DNA from: Lachnospiraceae bacterium
GTDB taxonomy: Bacteria > Bacillota > Clostridia > Lachnospirales > Lachnospiraceae
DNA: 64,000 nucleotides
Reading direction: 5' to 3'
Assembly (NCBI GenBank): GCA_022791635.1
Contig: JAAVZL010000038.1
Span: 62,001 to 126,000 of the forward strand
The notes beneath the pieces were generated by a model, which did no database searches, was not told where the DNA came from, and saw only the letters and a list, made by a program, of their open reading frames with translations. Shown piece by piece: positions 26,408 through 35,288 of this stretch. Position numbers and translations under genes: made by a program. How positions within the stretch are numbered: position 1 is the first letter of the stretch; each line of letters begins with the position of its first letter.

Positions 26408-28168
26408 ATGAGAGAGAAGGGAATTACCTTATGGGTGAATGGTAAAAGATCTAATTGTTTTATAGCATTTATTATTACTTTAATAGCCAGCTGTATAATA
26501 TTTTTTATATGGAGGCCAATCTATTATATTAATGATGACTGGATCATTCGTGATATTCTTTCAGGCAGATATTCGGGTGTACCTGATGCCCATATATATA
26601 ATTTGATTTATCCTTTTTCGTGGGGGTTAATGAAATTGTATCAAATATTTCTGCATTGTGATATTTGGGGGGGATATTTGTGCGGAATGATGCTTGTATG
26701 TTTTTTTCTAATCCTATGGAGAACATTTGAATTATTTCCACAATATAAGCTCATAAGTACAATATGCATATCACTTATATATGTGACTGTTTCATTATAT
26801 GGAATAATTTTTTTTACATTTACTATTACTGGAGCAATGTGTGGAATTACAGCATTGTTTTGGATAGTAACGGAGCAAAAGACAAGTAAAGTATCAGAGA
26901 ATATCATCCCATTTATTCTATTAGTGCTCTCTTTTTGCACTAGAAAAGATACATTTTTAATGTGTATCCCTTTTATTGTGGTATGGTGGGGAGTAAATGT
27001 TATAAAAGAGAAATCGTGGAAATATACGTACCAAATTGGATTTAAAATACTATTTTTAGCAATTTCAATTTTTCTTCTATATGGGATACATATATATAAT
27101 TATAAAAGCGATACAGAATGGAAAGATTTTTTAGAATTTCGCTCATTAAGAAAAGCTGTTCATGATTATGATGGCTATCCATCTTGGGATAGCTCTTGTG
27201 ATTTTTATGAATCAATAGGAATATCTTACGAAGAATATGATGTATTTAAATCAGGAAGTGTAAATACGGCATTTGATTTTTCACAGGATATAAGAACTAT
27301 ATTAAGTAAGGTGGCAGAGTACAATAGGCAAAATAAAAGTGTATTATCCCTAAAAGAACAATTAAAAAATGGTTTCCTAATGGCGCTGAAGAGAGTGTTT
27401 ATGGAAGAAGAATTATTTAAGTATCTATCAATATTTATGGGAATAACATTTGTCATGTTGCTGATTAGATATAAAAATAGTTACATTGCAGTTGCTGGGG
27501 GCATTGAAATTTTGGTTTTTTTTACAGAGCTAGCATACTTAGGATATAAGGGAAGATTTACTAAAGTGGTAATTAATATGCTGGTAGCACTTTTAGTGTA
27601 TTTTATTCTGGCTTTGGATATGCTGCTTATACGAAGTAAGCAGCAAGGAAGACAAGTACACATAGCGATAAGTGAGAAGGGTACGAGGTTATCCGCTATT
27701 TTTATAACTGTAAGTATATGTTGTTTGCTACAGCTATCAAATAAGAGTGTCATGGCTATTAACGCAGCAGCCAGGGATAAGGAGAATAATGTCATAATTC
27801 GTGAGATGATTGATGAATATTGTGTTACCCACTCAGATTCTCATTTTTTTGAACCAGCTATTTCTATAAGTGGAGCGACATATGAATTAAAGTCCTTGGA
27901 TAAAAGATTTAATAATCTCATTGTATTAGGTGGATGGAATTTTTCTTCACCGGAATATGAGCAGATAATGCATGAGTTTGGAATAAAAAATAGTAGTGAA
28001 ATCGAAGCAGCAATTATTAATAGGGATAATATATTCATTATTTCTAATGAGTATTTGATTGAAGTGATCAAACAATATTTTAAGTGGAAATATGGTGATA
28101 TTTTAAGATGCAGAATTGTTGATAATATAGAATATATAAATGTATATTCATTCACTTTAGATAATTAA
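26408..28168 (+). CDS. Polytopic membrane protein, possible GT-C-like transferase
   Basis: A 586-residue membrane protein with roughly ten hydrophobic segments followed by a ~150-residue soluble C-terminus. YYINDDWIIRDILSGRYSG after the first segment is an acidic outer loop of the kind seen in GT-C enzymes, but the overall sequence is not one I can name. It carries a seven-G run (26667-26673, coding TGG GGG GGA) that is in frame here. It sits between another GT-C-like gene and an acyltransferase, so a role in outer-face modification of the polymer is likely. Confidence 0.6.
   Translation: MREKGITLWVNGKRSNCFIAFIITLIASCIIFFIWRPIYYINDDWIIRDILSGRYSGVPDAHIYNLIYPFSWGLMKLYQIFLHCDIWGGYLCGMMLVCFFLILWRTFELFPQYKLISTICISLIYVTVSLYGIIFFTFTITGAMCGITALFWIVTEQKTSKVSENIIPFILLVLSFCTRKDTFLMCIPFIVVWWGVNVIKEKSWKYTYQIGFKILFLAISIFLLYGIHIYNYKSDTEWKDFLEFRSLRKAVHDYDGYPSWDSSCDFYESIGISYEEYDVFKSGSVNTAFDFSQDIRTILSKVAEYNRQNKSVLSLKEQLKNGFLMALKRVFMEEELFKYLSIFMGITFVMLLIRYKNSYIAVAGGIEILVFFTELAYLGYKGRFTKVVINMLVALLVYFILALDMLLIRSKQQGRQVHIAISEKGTRLSAIFITVSICCLLQLSNKSVMAINAAARDKENNVIIREMIDEYCVTHSDSHFFEPAISISGATYELKSLDKRFNNLIVLGGWNFSSPEYEQIMHEFGIKNSSEIEAAIINRDNIFIISNEYLIEVIKQYFKWKYGDILRCRIVDNIEYINVYSFTLDN
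26667..26673 (+). repeat. Poly-G tract (7 G) inside the membrane protein gene 26408-28168
   Basis: Seven G occur about 87 codons into the gene. The reading frame is intact in this sequence. A change of one G would truncate the protein early. Confidence 0.65.
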
Positions 28169-28184
28169 TTGAGGGGTGATATCT

Positions 28185-29216
28185 TTGAAAACAGCAAGAA
28201 TAGAATGGCTTGATGTAGCTAAAGGGATAGGGATTCTGCTAGTCGTGCTAGCCCACTGTATGGATATAGAGGGCATACCTTTTCAATTGATATATGTATT
28301 TCATATGCCAATGTTTTTTATTTTTAGTGGGTATTTGTTTAAAGATAAACAAGGCTTTAATAAAGCTTTTAGTGAAAAATTAAGGTCTTTGATTGTTCCA
28401 TACTGTATGTTTTTTTTACTTGGATTAATAGTAACAATGGTTATTCCTGTATGGAGAAATTCTCTTACAATAGCGGGACTAAAAAATGATTTGTGGCTTG
28501 CAGATCCGAATTCAGTTCACAATTCGTCTATATGGTTTTTAGTGTGTATGTTTTTTGTACAAATAATATATTGGGGAATCAATAGAATGCCTGCAAGTAT
28601 TCAGCTTATTATATGCTTTTTTTTATATACATTAGGCATTATATATAGCCAAGCCAGATTCCCTTTATTCGGTTACACAAGATTACCATTAAATTTAGAT
28701 GTAGTTCCTATAGCAATAATTTTTTTTGCCATAGGCTTTAGGATGAGAAAATATCATTTGATTGAAACTTTAATGAATAACTTTGAAAAAAATATAATAA
28801 TTACCATTGGAGGTGTAATTGGGCTTGGTGTTTGTTACAAAATAAATGGATATGTCAACTTACATGGATTATCCTTCGGAAATCCCATTATTTATATTTT
28901 GAGTGGAGCCTTTGGAACTGCTATGGTATTGGGGCTGTCTAAAATGCTTGAGTATTTTGATTGTTGTATGTGTAAAAATATAAAAAATATATTAATATTT
29001 TATGGGCAGAATACCTTGATGATATTAGGAATTCAAAGCTTATTGATTAGACTGTTTATTTTGTTTTGTAACTTCAATGGAGCAAACCTGGAGCTGTATC
29101 ATATGCCCATTAGATATACGATTATTTGTAGCATTATTGTTATAGCTATATGTACAATCGCATGCATTTTTTGGAAACAATTAAAAAGAAAGAGGGACTT
29201 TTATGGAAAAAATTAG
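28185..29216 (+). CDS. Membrane acyltransferase, family 3
   Basis: A 343-residue multi-span membrane protein. RIEWLDVAKGIGILLVVLAHCMD gives the catalytic-type histidine of acyltransferase family 3, and MFFIFSGYLFKDK the second motif. It is nearer to the fucose 4-O-acetylase-like branch than the other two in this operon, judging from the WLDVAKGIGI start. TTG 28185 with GAGGGG eight bases upstream is preferred to GTG 28176, which lies inside that ribosome binding site. It overlaps the aldolase gene by 14 bases. Confidence 0.82.
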   Translation: MKTARIEWLDVAKGIGILLVVLAHCMDIEGIPFQLIYVFHMPMFFIFSGYLFKDKQGFNKAFSEKLRSLIVPYCMFFLLGLIVTMVIPVWRNSLTIAGLKNDLWLADPNSVHNSSIWFLVCMFFVQIIYWGINRMPASIQLIICFFLYTLGIIYSQARFPLFGYTRLPLNLDVVPIAIIFFAIGFRMRKYHLIETLMNNFEKNIIITIGGVIGLGVCYKINGYVNLHGLSFGNPIIYILSGAFGTAMVLGLSKMLEYFDCCMCKNIKNILIFYGQNTLMILGIQSLLIRLFILFCNFNGANLELYHMPIRYTIICSIIVIAICTIACIFWKQLKRKRDFYGKN

Positions 29217-30206
29217 AGTATTAGATTGTACTTTGAGAGATGGAGGATATGCTAATAATTGGGAGTTTGGTAAAGAATGCATTTTAGATATAAAAGAAGC
29301 TGTTGAAGAATCAGGAGTAGAATTCATTGAAATGGGTCTTATCCAGGATATTGCTTATAATCCGGATAGGACCATTTTTGATAGTCCAGAGAGGGTGGGG
29401 GGGTTATTGATGAAGGTTACAGCAATGTTATATATGGTGCATTGATTGAAATGTCAAATTATTATCCACAAGAGAAACTGATGCCAAGAGAAGCTGGAAA
29501 TCCTAAAGTGCTTAGATATTCATTTTGGAAAAGGCTAATGGATGATGCATTGAATTATGGAAAGAAGATTACCGAAAAAGGCTATAAATTGTGTTGTCAG
29601 CCTACAAGAGTTGAGCAGTATAATGATAAGGAGTTCGCTGAATTATGTAAACGATTTGGTGAGTTGAATCCATATGGATTGTATATTGTTGATACATTTG
29701 GACTTTTACATGAGAATGATTTGATTAGATATTCTCAGATAGGACATGAGTGTTTGGCACCAAATGTGGTGTTAGGATATCATGCCCATGACAATATGGG
29801 ACAGTCATTTAAAAATGCATGTACTTTTTTGAAACAAGACTTTGGAAACCGTATAGTTCAGGTGGATGCAAGTATTTTTGGAATGGGTAGAGGGGCTGGT
29901 AATTTACACTTAGAGCAGATATTGGAGTACCTCAATCATAATTATGGAACGGAGTATAATTTATCGCCAATATATAAAGTATGGGACAAGCATTTAAGTA
30001 AGATGATGAAAGAATCACCTTGGGGATATAATTTGGCCTATTTTATTACAGCAGAAAATAGTTGTAATCCGAATTATGCGTCATATTATATAAAAAAGGG
30101 GCTCAGTGTATCTCAAATAGAAAAGATAATTATAAATATAATGGGTGTAGATAAATACTTATATAATGACGAAAAGGCTGATTTGTTTATGCATCGAAGT
30201 ATTTAA
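29203..30206 (+). pseudogene. DRE-TIM aldolase (HMGL/DmpG-like), frameshifted at a poly-G tract (possible phase-OFF gene)
   Basis: The 5' part from ATG 29203 (AGAGGG upstream) begins MEKIRVLDCTLRDGGYANNW, the metal-binding TLRDG motif of the HMGL-like/4-hydroxy-2-oxovalerate aldolase family. At seven G (29397-29403) the frame shifts and stops at 29445. One added G restores DEGYSNVIYGALIEMSNYYP and a frame to 30206 that contains YHAHDNMGQ, the second metal-binding motif. The repaired protein would be about 334 residues, a normal single-domain length. Aldolases of this type occur in capsule and O-antigen loci with unassigned roles. The 2-hydroxyacid dehydrogenase at 32711 may act on a related keto acid. 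Confidence 0.78.
29397..29403 (+). repeat. Poly-G tract (7 G) inside the aldolase gene
   Basis: Seven G following GAGAGGGT. The reading frame of the aldolase is lost at this tract and would be restored by one more G. Confidence 0.75.
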
Positions 30207-30246
30207 TTCCCAAGTTTAAAGATGGATAAAGAGAGTTGAAGAGAAA

Positions 30247-30690
30247 TTGAAGAGGTCAAAAGTTAGCTGCTTGATAATACAATTTATAAAATTTGGGCTT
30301 GTGGGTGTCTCAAATACAGTATTAAGTCTTTGCATTACATATTTAGCTATAGCAATTTTTGGGTATTGTTTCAATATATATGCAACTTGGAGCTTAAATA
30401 TCTGCACAACAATTGGGTATGTAGTGGGTGTATGTAATTCTTATTTTTGGAATAACAAATTTGTTTTCAAGAATAAGAAGGAAAATGATAAAAGAAAAAG
30501 ATTTGCAAAAGTATTTATATGCTATGGCATTACTTATTTGATTTCGATGGTTATGATGGATTTTCTGGTAGAGGTTTGTCATGTCCCTTCAATAATTGCG
30601 CCTGTTCCACGATTGATAATAACTATACCATTAAATTTTATTGCAAATAAGCTTTGGGCTTTTAAGGATTATGAATTTAAAGGAAAATAA
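30247..30690 (+). CDS. GtrA family membrane protein
   Basis: A 147-residue protein with four hydrophobic segments; FIKFGLVGVSNTVLSLCITYL at the N-terminus and IPLNFIANKLWAF at the C-terminus are the GtrA signatures. GtrA-like proteins are thought to flip polyprenyl-phosphate-linked monosaccharides across the membrane. The start is the TTG at 30247, giving the usual family length. Its end overlaps the next gene by 20 bases. The GtrB-like enzyme at 31741 is the probable partner. Confidence 0.83.
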   Translation: MKRSKVSCLIIQFIKFGLVGVSNTVLSLCITYLAIAIFGYCFNIYATWSLNICTTIGYVVGVCNSYFWNNKFVFKNKKENDKRKRFAKVFICYGITYLISMVMMDFLVEVCHVPSIIAPVPRLIITIPLNFIANKLWAFKDYEFKGK

Positions 30691-31726
30691 ATTAATCAAA
30701 AGAAATTCAAATGTAGAATTGTTAAGAATATTATGTATGCTGGCTATTATTTCCAGTCATTATGTATCCCATGGATTAGGGGATGTGCAGCTTGAGGGAA
30801 TGAATAGATATATTGAAGAATTTTTATATATGTGGCCACGCATATCTGTGAATTGTTTTGGCATTTTAACAGGTTTTTACTTAGTAGATAACGCAAAAAA
30901 TCTTAAAGAAAAGATATTAGATCTTTGTAGTTCGAGATGGTTTTATTCAGTAGCTATATCCGGACTTATGTTTTTTTTTGATATGAGTCAAAGGAATTTT
31001 GATTATTCATTTGATTATTTTGCATCTGCTTTTTTTCCTATAATAACTTTCAGACATAATTATGTTACAAATTTTTTGATTTTGTATATGATGATACCAT
31101 TTATTAATGGCATGATAAAAAATTTGGATAATAAAGAATATAAGGGATTAATAATATTTTTGATTTTAGTTTTATCGGTATGGCCAACATTATTACGATT
31201 GGTAAGCTTGTATAAAAATGGTACCTTTTCTTATTTGGGGTGGATGATTCTTTTGTATTTGTTAGGAGGATACCTAAAACGAAATAAGGGAAACGGATTG
31301 TTATGGAGGAAACCTGTTGAGAATGGTATTTTTTGGATTTTGCTAACATTAGTTTTTCATTTTTGTGTTGAACCTAAAATTTTCTGGATCCGGGAAGGTT
31401 ATTTTACTGGTAATTTGTTTAGCTTTATAGCGTTGATGTGTAGTATAAGTATTGTCATTTTTTGTGTTTCGCTTCCAGAAAGACATAGTAGAATCATAAA
31501 TTTTATATCTGCATCAAATTTTGCAGTACTTTTAATACATGACGATCCGCTTATAAGGGGTTTTTTGTGGCATAAAATATTGAATGTGACGAAAAAGTAT
31601 GATGGAATATGGTTCATATACAATGCGATGATGATTATTATTTTGATTTACATAACATGCATTGTGATTGATAAAATATATGTATATGGAATAAAGAAAA
31701 TATTTAAATATATATTTAAAGTATAG
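30671..31726 (+). CDS. Membrane acyltransferase, family 3
   Basis: A 351-residue polytopic protein. RNSNVELLRILCMLAIISSHYVSHG is the N-terminal acyltransferase-3 signature with the conserved arginine and histidine, and about ten hydrophobic segments follow. ATG 30671 is chosen because the signature begins soon after; the longer frame from 30641 lies deep in gtrA. This is the third family-3 acyltransferase in the operon. Confidence 0.8.
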   Translation: MNLKENKLIKRNSNVELLRILCMLAIISSHYVSHGLGDVQLEGMNRYIEEFLYMWPRISVNCFGILTGFYLVDNAKNLKEKILDLCSSRWFYSVAISGLMFFFDMSQRNFDYSFDYFASAFFPIITFRHNYVTNFLILYMMIPFINGMIKNLDNKEYKGLIIFLILVLSVWPTLLRLVSLYKNGTFSYLGWMILLYLLGGYLKRNKGNGLLWRKPVENGIFWILLTLVFHFCVEPKIFWIREGYFTGNLFSFIALMCSISIVIFCVSLPERHSRIINFISASNFAVLLIHDDPLIRGFLWHKILNVTKKYDGIWFIYNAMMIIILIYITCIVIDKIYVYGIKKIFKYIFKV

Positions 31727-31740
31727 AATGGAGATTAGAT

Positions 31741-32763
31741 TTGAAAAAAATATCTATTGTTATTGCTTGCTATAATGAAGAGGATAATGTTGTAGAATTA
31801 AAAAATAAAATAAATGAAATATTTAATAGTGATTTAAAGAAATATGAATATCAGATATTATTTATGGATAATGATTCTACAGATTCTACAAGAGCATTAT
31901 TAGAGAAGATGTGTTTAGAGGATCCAAAGCATGTTTCAGCAATTTTTAATGTACATAATTTTGGCTCAATACGGTCATCGGTATATGGTATTCTACAGGC
32001 GACAGGAGACTGCGTAGTAAAGATGTGTGCAGACTTTCAAGATCCTCCAGAACTTTTAGTAGATTTTGTCCGTGAATGGGAGCTGGGTCACAAAATTGTT
32101 TTAGGAATTAAGAAAGGCAGCCAGGAAAATAAATTAATGTATAGTTTTCGAAAGCTATATTATAAATTGATTCGTTCGATAACAGATATAGATCATATTG
32201 ACAATTTTGTAGGATATGGACTGTATGACAGGAAGTTTGTGGAAATTATAAGGGAATTAAAAGATCCTATTCCATACCTGAGAGGTATAGTGGCTGAATT
32301 GGGCTATAAATTCAAACCTATATATTATGTACAACCCAGTAGAAAATCTGGAAAAAGTAAATTTAATTTTATAAGGCTATATGATTATGCAATGTTAGGT
32401 ATAACATCCTATTCAAAAGTTCCGTTGAGAATTGCAACATTTTTTGGCGGAATAGTTGCTGTATCAAGCACAATGATAGGAATTACCTACCTAATTTATA
32501 AGCTGATATATTGGGATAAGTTTAAGGGTGGTATCCTACCAATACTTTTAGGGGTTTTTTTTATAGGAGCAGTGCAGCTTATTTCAATAGGGCTAATAGG
32601 AGAATATATTTTAAATATAAATATACGAGTAATTAATCGCCCAATGGTGGTTGAAGAAAAACGATATAATTTACCAAATAAAATACAAGAAGATGGAGAA
32701 ATAGCTGTTCATGAAGCTGTTAATAACGCCGGCTTTTCAGCCCACAGAAGAACAACTGAATAA
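31741..32763 (+). CDS. GtrB/DPM1-like polyprenyl-phosphate glycosyltransferase (GT2)
   Basis: A 340-residue enzyme: SIVIACYNEEDNVVELKNKI at the start, a CADFQDPPE metal-site region near residue 100, and two C-terminal hydrophobic segments. This layout is typical of GtrB-type enzymes that load a sugar onto undecaprenyl phosphate. TTG 31741 starts the GT2 motif directly, with GGAG upstream. With the GtrA-like protein and the GT-C-like proteins at 24-28 kb it makes a complete outer-face sugar branching set. The last 53 bases overlap the following gene. Confidence 0.85.
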   Translation: MKKISIVIACYNEEDNVVELKNKINEIFNSDLKKYEYQILFMDNDSTDSTRALLEKMCLEDPKHVSAIFNVHNFGSIRSSVYGILQATGDCVVKMCADFQDPPELLVDFVREWELGHKIVLGIKKGSQENKLMYSFRKLYYKLIRSITDIDHIDNFVGYGLYDRKFVEIIRELKDPIPYLRGIVAELGYKFKPIYYVQPSRKSGKSKFNFIRLYDYAMLGITSYSKVPLRIATFFGGIVAVSSTMIGITYLIYKLIYWDKFKGGILPILLGVFFIGAVQLISIGLIGEYILNINIRVINRPMVVEEKRYNLPNKIQEDGEIAVHEAVNNAGFSAHRRTTE

Positions 32764-33640
32764 ATTGAAAGAAAAACATGAAATTTATTTTATTGATGAT
32801 GGTAAGAAGATACTCCAAAAGAATGAGATTGCATGTGGCTTTGAAGAAATAGAAGGAATAGTATGCAACTTTTTTCTTCAATACAATCATTTTAGCAGGT
32901 TTCCTAATTTGAAATTTATACAACTTACAAGTGTTGGTATAGATAGAATTCCATATAATGAAATAATAAGGCAAGATATTTGTATATTTACTGCAGGGAA
33001 TATCTATGCCATTCCTATGGCGGAATGGGCTGTTGGAAAAACAATAGAAATTTTAAAAAATAGTCTTTATTTTTATACCAATCAAAAAAATAGAATTTGG
33101 AAGAAAAACAGAAACATAAGAGAAATAGCAGGGAAAACTGCGGCTATTATAGGTTTTGGAAACGTTGGACAGAATATAGCCAAGAGACTTAAAGGGTTTG
33201 ATGTATCAGTTTGTGCTGTTGATATAAAGCGAGATGAAAGTGGACTTTGTGATTCGTTTTACTATATAAAGGATATTAATAAGGCTGTGAAAAATGCTGA
33301 TATTGTTTATTTGACATTACCTATAACGAAAAACAGTTATCATATAGTGAATAAGAAACTTATTGATTGTATGAAAGATGATGTGATATTGATTAATGTT
33401 GCTAGAGGTGGCTTGATAGATGAGGAGGCGTTGGTTGTTTCTTTGGAAAAGGATAAGTTTTTAGGGGTTGCTTTAGATGTTTTTGATAACGAACCTCTAC
33501 CTGGAGAGAATAAGTTGTGGGAGTTTGAACGCGTTCTTATTAGTCCACATAATTCGTTCATTGGAGCTGGAAATCAGGAAAGATTATTTAAATTATTGAT
33601 GCTTAATTTGGAGAAATATAAGACGGAACAAAATAACTAA
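32711..33640 (+). CDS. D-isomer specific 2-hydroxyacid dehydrogenase
   Basis: A 309-residue NAD-dependent enzyme of the D-2-hydroxyacid dehydrogenase family. GFGNVGQNIAKRL is the nucleotide-binding loop, INVARGGLIDEEAL supplies the conserved arginine, and the His region is ISPHNSFIG. It interconverts a 2-keto acid and a D-2-hydroxyacid. Translation starts at ATG 32711 inside the GtrB-like gene, a 53-base overlap that is unusually long but needed to include the first beta strand (MKLLITPAF). As the last gene of operon 1 beside an aldolase it may make an unusual acid substituent; this is inference. Confidence 0.82.
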   Translation: MKLLITPAFQPTEEQLNKLKEKHEIYFIDDGKKILQKNEIACGFEEIEGIVCNFFLQYNHFSRFPNLKFIQLTSVGIDRIPYNEIIRQDICIFTAGNIYAIPMAEWAVGKTIEILKNSLYFYTNQKNRIWKKNRNIREIAGKTAAIIGFGNVGQNIAKRLKGFDVSVCAVDIKRDESGLCDSFYYIKDINKAVKNADIVYLTLPITKNSYHIVNKKLIDCMKDDVILINVARGGLIDEEALVVSLEKDKFLGVALDVFDNEPLPGENKLWEFERVLISPHNSFIGAGNQERLFKLLMLNLEKYKTEQNN

Positions 33641-33710
33641 AAGTAAAGATATATTTTTTTTATTTTGTTTACATAGAGAGAAAAGTCTGATAAAAGCCTT
33701 CATTAAATGA

Positions 33711-33739
33711 TTGCCCGCCTTTAAAAAATATGCTAAAAT
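33711..33739 (+). promoter_or_regulatory. Sigma-A promoter of the dGTPase-like gene
   Basis: TTGCCC (33711-33716), 17-base spacer, TAAAAT (33734-33739) with TGC just before it as an extended -10. It lies 31 bases before the ATG at 33770 and marks the end of the AT-rich capsule operon. Confidence 0.65.
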
Positions 33740-33769
33740 CAAAGCAATCTAACACGGAGGAGAAAGTGC

Positions 33770-35218
33770 ATGAGCATGAACTGGGAAGCATTGCTGTCAA
33801 TAAATAAGCTGGAAGAAGAGCCGGAAGAACCAAAATATTTCGACCGTTACCCAATCAACGAGTTCGAAAAGGACTACAACAAAATCGTTTCCAGCGCTGC
33901 TTTTCGCAGGCTTCAGGATAAAACACAGGTTTTCCCCTTAGATAAAAGCGACTTTGTGCGGACAAGACTCACCCATTCCATTGAAGTATCTACAATAGCA
34001 AGGCAGCTTGGAATTATGGTTACCCAGGATACAAGTCCGTATCGCCCGGAGGACATCGGAACTGTGAAAGCAGAAGCGATCCCTTCCGTATTGCTGTGCG
34101 CCGGACTCCTTCACGATCTGGGCAATCCGCCCTTTGGTCATTTCGGAGAAACCACCATCGGAGACTGGTTCAAGGAAAATCTGGATAAGATTGCTTATAA
34201 GGGAAAGCCCCTGCGCAGTCATCTTACGAATCAAATGGTTCATGACTTAGAGCATTTCGAAGGAAATGCGCAAGCCCTCCGAATACTTTTGAAATCTCGC
34301 TTCGGCTCGGAAACCAATCTCTCCGCTGCCGTCATCGGCACCCTGGTGAAATACCCCAACGATTCTCTATCCTTCGACGGAGACAGCCCGGATATTAAAA
34401 AACACAAGCTGGGTTTTTATGCGGCAGAAGAGGAAACATTTCGGCAGATTTCCCGGACAATTGGCACAGCCAACGAAAAGGATGAGATTTGCCGCCACCC
34501 TCTGACCTATTTACTGGAAGCGGCAGATGATATTGCCTATGCGACGGCCGATCTGGAGGACGCGTTTAAAAAGAAACTCTTTACCTTGGATCAATTTCTT
34601 GCGTTTTATGAACAATCCTATGAGTACGACAGCAGCAATCCCAACAAAAAGCCGGAATGTTATACTTACGAGTTGCAGCAGGATCTGATAGAACGCCGGG
34701 GAGAGACGCCTACCAGAGAGGGAGATCTAAAAGCCTTCAAGGACTGGCTCAACTATGTCCGCAGATGGCTGATGTATGTTGCGGCCTATCGTTTTTCTTA
34801 CAGCTATCAGGACATCATGGCGGGGACTTACGAAAACGATTTGTTTTGGCAAACGTATCACAGCATTACGATTAAAATTCTCAAAGACGCCATGGTCAGA
34901 TTTGTTTTCCAGACGTCAGGCATTCTGAAGCTGGAGCTTTCCGCACAGACCATCCTGTCTTTTCTGCTTGAAAGATTTGTACATGCAGTCCTGTATTTTG
35001 ACTATGAGGATAAAGCCCAGGGCTTTGCCCCTTCCAAGGCAGATAAGAAGTACATGGCAATCTTCTCCGAAAATTATATTCAGGACTACCGTAACGCAAG
35101 GATAGGAAACGAAAGTTATGATCTGTACCTGCGCTTGCTTATGGTGGCAGATTACATCAGCGGAATGACAGACACCTATGCGCGCACCCTCTACCGAGAG
35201 CTGAGCGGAATCGAATAA
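33770..35218 (+). CDS. dgt: Deoxyguanosinetriphosphate triphosphohydrolase-like HD protein
   Basis: A 482-residue HD-domain protein. FRRLQDKTQVFPLDKSDFVRTRLTHSIEVS and LLHDLGNPPFGHFGE are the Dgt family motifs with the metal-binding His and HD residues. It hydrolyses dGTP or other dNTPs to the nucleoside and tripolyphosphate. It has its own promoter and a strong GGAGGAG site, and its composition (near 48% GC) matches the chromosomal backbone rather than the flanking AT-rich capsule genes. It therefore looks like a fixed gene separating two variable polysaccharide loci. Some dGTPases also limit phages, but nothing here shows that role. Confidence 0.88.
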   Translation: MSMNWEALLSINKLEEEPEEPKYFDRYPINEFEKDYNKIVSSAAFRRLQDKTQVFPLDKSDFVRTRLTHSIEVSTIARQLGIMVTQDTSPYRPEDIGTVKAEAIPSVLLCAGLLHDLGNPPFGHFGETTIGDWFKENLDKIAYKGKPLRSHLTNQMVHDLEHFEGNAQALRILLKSRFGSETNLSAAVIGTLVKYPNDSLSFDGDSPDIKKHKLGFYAAEEETFRQISRTIGTANEKDEICRHPLTYLLEAADDIAYATADLEDAFKKKLFTLDQFLAFYEQSYEYDSSNPNKKPECYTYELQQDLIERRGETPTREGDLKAFKDWLNYVRRWLMYVAAYRFSYSYQDIMAGTYENDLFWQTYHSITIKILKDAMVRFVFQTSGILKLELSAQTILSFLLERFVHAVLYFDYEDKAQGFAPSKADKKYMAIFSENYIQDYRNARIGNESYDLYLRLLMVADYISGMTDTYARTLYRELSGIE

Positions 35219-35236
35219 CAGAAAATAACGAATCAA

Positions 35237-35264
35237 TTGGACAAATACACATTTCCTATATAAT
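35237..35264 (+). promoter_or_regulatory. Sigma-A promoter of the tyrosine recombinase gene
   Basis: TTGGAC at 35237-35242, 16-base spacer, perfect TATAAT at 35259-35264, 24 bases before the ATG at 35289. GGAG precedes the start codon. Confidence 0.7.
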
Positions 35265-35288
35265 CAAAGAAAACAAAGGAGATTATAT

